Assembly: GCA_019118725.1 (NCBI GenBank)
Contig: DWYO01000073.1
Coordinates: 1 to 26,103 of the forward strand
Source: Candidatus Parabacteroides intestinavium
Lineage (GTDB): Bacteria > Bacteroidota > Bacteroidia > Bacteroidales > Tannerellaceae
Length of the DNA stretch: 26,103 nucleotides
Reading direction: 5' to 3'
Shown: piece after piece, positions 23,503 through 26,103 of the stretch
How positions within the stretch are numbered: the first letter of the stretch is position 1
Layout of the letters: each line of letters starts with the position of its first letter
Notes under the pieces: model-generated
What the model was told of the DNA's origin: nothing
Database searches by the model: none
What the model saw: the letters and a program-made list of their open reading frames with translations, nothing else
Position numbers and translations under genes: made by a program

Positions 23503-23568
23503 ATGCCTATCATTGCCAACGATTATGCCTATGTTTGTTTTCGTTTATGCCTATCTTTTCCGACAAAG
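23503..23568 (+). repeat. Three ATGCCTAT direct repeats at exact 22-bp spacing upstream of GH3
   Basis: The octamer ATGCCTAT occurs at 23503, 23525 and 23547. Each starts a 22-bp unit: ATGCCTATCATTGCC..., ATGCCTATGTTTGTT..., ATGCCTATCTTTTCC.... Copies two and three are also preceded by CGATT and CGTTT. The array ends about 85 bases before the GH3 -7 box, the place expected for an activator. Related units occur at 3502-3567 and 2198-2240, so a dispersed repeat family is the other explanation. The stretch from 23569 to 23651 shows nothing clear. Confidence 0.75.
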
Positions 23569-23651
23569 AATACGTACTTTTTTCACGATAAGCCTCATGC
23601 AATATTTCCCCCAAATTTGGTCAGGCATCCACACATTTACGCTTTTTATCG

Positions 23652-23659
23652 TATCTTTG
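23652..23659 (+). promoter_or_regulatory. -7 promoter element of the GH3 gene
   Basis: TATCTTTG is a perfect TAnnTTTG match 46 bases before the ATG at 23706. A TTTG at 23616 is too far upstream to be its -33 box. Confidence 0.55.
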
Positions 23660-23705
23660 TAAGGAAATGTCAATAAAACACGAAACAACCTAAAACGAAT
23701 AAAAA

Positions 23706-25913
23706 ATGAAACTCAACAAGATTCTGGTATGTGTCTTGCTCCCGTTAAGCGGATTGATGGCACAAACAACAGATTACCCTTTCCGGAATCCGGACCTGCC
23801 CTTGGAGGAACGGATTGAAGATTTGCTCTCCCGCCTGACCCTGGAAGAGAAAGTACAAATGATGAAACACGAATCACCCGCTATTCCGCGCTTAGGCGTT
23901 CCGGCATACAATTGGTGGAACGAAGCTTTGCATGGTGTGGCCCGGACAAAAGAACGGGTTACGGTTTTCCCGCAGGCCATCGGTATGGCGGCTACCTTCG
24001 ATACGGAAGCCTTACAGAAAATGGGTGAAATAACCTCGTCAGAAGGGCGTGCATTGTTTAACGAAGATCTGAAAGCCGGGAAGACCGGTGAGATTTACCG
24101 GGGATTAACCTATTGGACTCCGAATATAAATATCTTCAGAGATCCGCGTTGGGGACGTGGACAAGAGACCTATGGCGAAGACCCGTACCTGACCTCCAAG
24201 ATGGGAACAGCTATCGTCCGGGGGCTGGAGGGAGATGATCCGTTCTACCTGAAAGCCACGGCTTGTGCCAAGCATTATGCCGTGCATAGCGGACCGGAAG
24301 GAAACCGGCACGTATTTGACGCGCACGTATCGGCCTACGATTTATGGGACACCTATCTCCCGGCATTCCGCGAATTGGTGGTTAAGGCGAAGGTACATGG
24401 CGTGATGTGCGCCTATAACCGGTTGGACGGGCAGCCCTGTTGCGGGAATAACGAGCTTTTACAAGATATCTTGCGCAATCAATGGAAATTTGAAGGGTAT
24501 GTGACTTCGGATTGTGGAGCCGTTTACGACTTTGCCCATTATCATAAGACCCATGTGGATGATACGGAAGCCGTAGCCTCCGCTCTGCTGAACGGGACCG
24601 ATCTGGAATGCGGAAACCTCTACCCTCGCCTATTGCAAGCGGTAGAAAAGGGATTGATTTCGGAAAAAGAGATTAATGTCTCGCTCAAAAGATTATTGGA
24701 AATACAGTTCCGTTTAGGGTTTTATGACCCGCAAGAGAGAGTTCCCTATTCTCATATCGGCAGGGAAGTGATAGAATGTGATGCCCATAAACAACATGCT
24801 TATCGCATGGCACAAGAGTCGATGGTATTGTTGAAAAATGAAAAGATTCTCCCGTTAGACGCATCCAAAATAAAACGCATCTTACTGATCGGGCCTAACA
24901 TGAACAACGAACAGACCCTCCTGGCCAATTATTTCGGTGTCCCCTCCGAAATCATTACTCCTTACAAAAGCCTGGCGAAACGTTATGGAAATCAAATAAC
25001 CATAGATACCCTGACCGGAGTAGACATTGTCCGCCCCTTGGCATGGGCTCCTTCCGCCAAAGAGATAATCCAACGGGCAAAAAAAGCAGATGTCATCTTA
25101 TTTATCGGAGGAATCAGTGCCGATTATGAGGGAGAGGCCGGTGATGCCGGAGCCGGGGGATATGCCGGATTTGCCAGCGGAGACCGTACCTCGACCGAAC
25201 TTCCATCCGTACAAACAGAACTCTTGAAAGAGCTGAAAAAAAGCGGAAAACCAATTGTACTGGTAAATATGTCCGGATCGATTATGAACTTCAGTTGGGA
25301 AAGCCGGAACGTGGACGCCATACTTCAGGCATGGTATGGAGGGCAATCGGCCGGTGACGCGATTATGGACGTATTGTTCGGAGCGTATAATCCGGCCGGA
25401 CGTATGCCGGTGACGACCTATATGAATACCGAAGACCTCCCTCCTTTCGAGGATTATTCGATGGCTAACCGGACATACCGGTATTACAAAGGAGATGTAC
25501 GTTATCCCTTCGGATATGGATTAAGTTATACTACGTTCCAATACACCGAACCGGAAAATGTATCGGTTATCCAAACCGGAGAGAATCTCCAGATAAGTAC
25601 AACCGTAACCAATACGGGGAAACGCTCGGGAGATGAAGTGGTACAGCTCTATGTGATACACCCGCAAAACCCGAATGTGCGCACTCCCATCTGCTCCTTA
25701 AAGGGATTCCAACGGATTCATTTGGATAAAGGAGAGAGCCGGAAAGTATCCTTCACGCTTACTCCGGAAGAGCTGGGATTGGTAGACCAAGAGGGGAATC
25801 TTGTCGAGAAGGCCGGGAAAATAGATTTGTATATCGGAGGAGGCCAGCCCTACAAATCGGAAGGTGATTTCTCATCGGTAGTAATCCAAGGAGATAACTA
25901 TACGATATATTAG
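23706..25913 (+). CDS. Secreted glycoside hydrolase family 3 enzyme, beta-xylosidase/glucosidase type
   Basis: Exo-acting retaining glycosidase releasing sugars from the non-reducing ends of beta-linked oligosaccharides. The 735-residue protein has a cleavable signal peptide (1-19, ending L-M-A-Q). The GH3 N-terminal barrel shows DPRWGRGQETYGEDPYL (146-162), ACAKHYAVHSGPEGNRH (186-202) and the nucleophile D269 in GYVTSDCGA. The alpha/beta sandwich follows (ILLIGPNMN, GISADYEGEAGDAG), then a C-terminal fibronectin III-like domain (about 630-735). There is no PA14 insert. Motif detail such as WWNEALHGVA points to the beta-xylosidase/arabinofuranosidase-like branch; substrate is not certain. No SusC/SusD pair is visible. 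A lipoprotein gene follows after 49 bases. Confidence 0.93.
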   Translation: MKLNKILVCVLLPLSGLMAQTTDYPFRNPDLPLEERIEDLLSRLTLEEKVQMMKHESPAIPRLGVPAYNWWNEALHGVARTKERVTVFPQAIGMAATFDTEALQKMGEITSSEGRALFNEDLKAGKTGEIYRGLTYWTPNINIFRDPRWGRGQETYGEDPYLTSKMGTAIVRGLEGDDPFYLKATACAKHYAVHSGPEGNRHVFDAHVSAYDLWDTYLPAFRELVVKAKVHGVMCAYNRLDGQPCCGNNELLQDILRNQWKFEGYVTSDCGAVYDFAHYHKTHVDDTEAVASALLNGTDLECGNLYPRLLQAVEKGLISEKEINVSLKRLLEIQFRLGFYDPQERVPYSHIGREVIECDAHKQHAYRMAQESMVLLKNEKILPLDASKIKRILLIGPNMNNEQTLLANYFGVPSEIITPYKSLAKRYGNQITIDTLTGVDIVRPLAWAPSAKEIIQRAKKADVILFIGGISADYEGEAGDAGAGGYAGFASGDRTSTELPSVQTELLKELKKSGKPIVLVNMSGSIMNFSWESRNVDAILQAWYGGQSAGDAIMDVLFGAYNPAGRMPVTTYMNTEDLPPFEDYSMANRTYRYYKGDVRYPFGYGLSYTTFQYTEPENVSVIQTGENLQISTTVTNTGKRSGDEVVQLYVIHPQNPNVRTPICSLKGFQRIHLDKGESRKVSFTLTPEELGLVDQEGNLVEKAGKIDLYIGGGQPYKSEGDFSSVVIQGDNYTIY

Positions 25914-25962
25914 TTCTTGAGTTTGTTAGTTTATAGTTATAAGTTTTTGGATTTCTACTATT

Positions 25963-26103
25963 ATGAAAAACATAGCTTTATTCATTATTTGCTTGTTTTT
26001 TCTTTCTTGCTCAAAAGAGGCACCTGTCGTTTATTACAAAACCGCTGAGTTTAAAGAGCAATTAGAGCGATTCAGCCTCGATAGTGCCACAATGTGTTAT
26101 TTT
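25963..26103 (+). CDS. Putative lipoprotein, unknown family, C-terminus cut by window edge
   Basis: An ATG at 25963 opens a frame of 47 codons that runs off the window. The first 16 residues, MKNIALFIICLFFLSC, form a typical lipoprotein signal with K2, a hydrophobic core and a lipobox ending at C16. The mature start S-K-E-A lacks an acidic sorting stretch. The rest (VVYYKTAEFKEQLERFSLDS) is too short to assign. It lies 49 bases after the GH3 gene on the same strand with no promoter or terminator seen between, so co-expression with GH3 is plausible. Confidence 0.75.
   Translation, partial: MKNIALFIICLFFLSCSKEAPVVYYKTAEFKEQLERFSLDSATMCYF

Noticed and set aside
23503..23568. CRISPR array
   Set aside because: The repeats are directly tandem at 22 bp, with only an 8-bp constant core and no fixed-length unique spacers, and no cas gene is near.

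Overview
The window looks like a chromosomal segment from a Bacteroidales bacterium, most likely a Parabacteroides-like gut organism. Supporting signs are promoter motifs of the Bacteroidetes type (TAnnTTTG), few Shine-Dalgarno sequences, many lipoprotein signals of the form L-x-x-C, and single-chain housekeeping proteins with Bacteroidales-like sequences. The genus is an inference from how the proteins look; no search was run. No phage, transposase, CRISPR array or rRNA was seen.

Layout. 1-3.6 kb (minus strand): a WYL-domain regulator cut by the left edge, a tRNA-Gln(UUG) with its own promoter and terminator, tyrS, and a membrane acyltransferase. 3.6-4.5 kb (minus): an exported calcineurin-like phosphoesterase. 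4.7-11.1 kb (plus): a run holding a YghO-like acetyltransferase, parE, coaD, an S41/PDZ processing protease and two half-size CHR-domain (chromate-type) transporters. 11.0-12.5 kb (minus): a kelch-propeller protein and a DUF4907 protein. This pair shows three oddities: a likely frameshift that separates the propeller from its signal peptide, an 18-bp tandem duplication across the gene junction, and a 69-bp antisense overlap with the transporter. 12.6-14.5 kb (plus): cysS and a PaaI-type thioesterase. 14.5-17.4 kb (minus): glyS, an FKBP lipoprotein and a DUF554 membrane protein in one operon. 17.6-23.2 kb (minus): mnmG, uvrC, dtd, a MazG-like pyrophosphohydrolase and deoC, closely packed. 23.7-26.1 kb (plus): a secreted GH3 beta-xylosidase/glucosidase and the start of an unknown lipoprotein.

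Most genes are core functions: translation (three aminoacyl-tRNA synthetases, tRNA-Gln, D-aminoacyl-tRNA deacylase, tRNA U34 modification), DNA topology and repair (ParE, UvrC), CoA synthesis, and nucleotide housekeeping or salvage (MazG, DeoC). The accessory content is small: the kelch/DUF4907 pair, the CHR transporters, the GH3 enzyme and the partial lipoprotein.

The most interesting non-coding signals are a near-perfect parS centromere site between mnmG and uvrC (21271-21286) and a degenerate family of repeats with a period close to 22 bp. The repeats are clearest upstream of the GH3 gene (three ATGCCTAT cores exactly 22 bp apart) and recur just after the stop codons of the phosphoesterase and the acyltransferase. 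They may be a lineage-wide intergenic repeat or a regulatory site. No single large undescribed gene system was identified.
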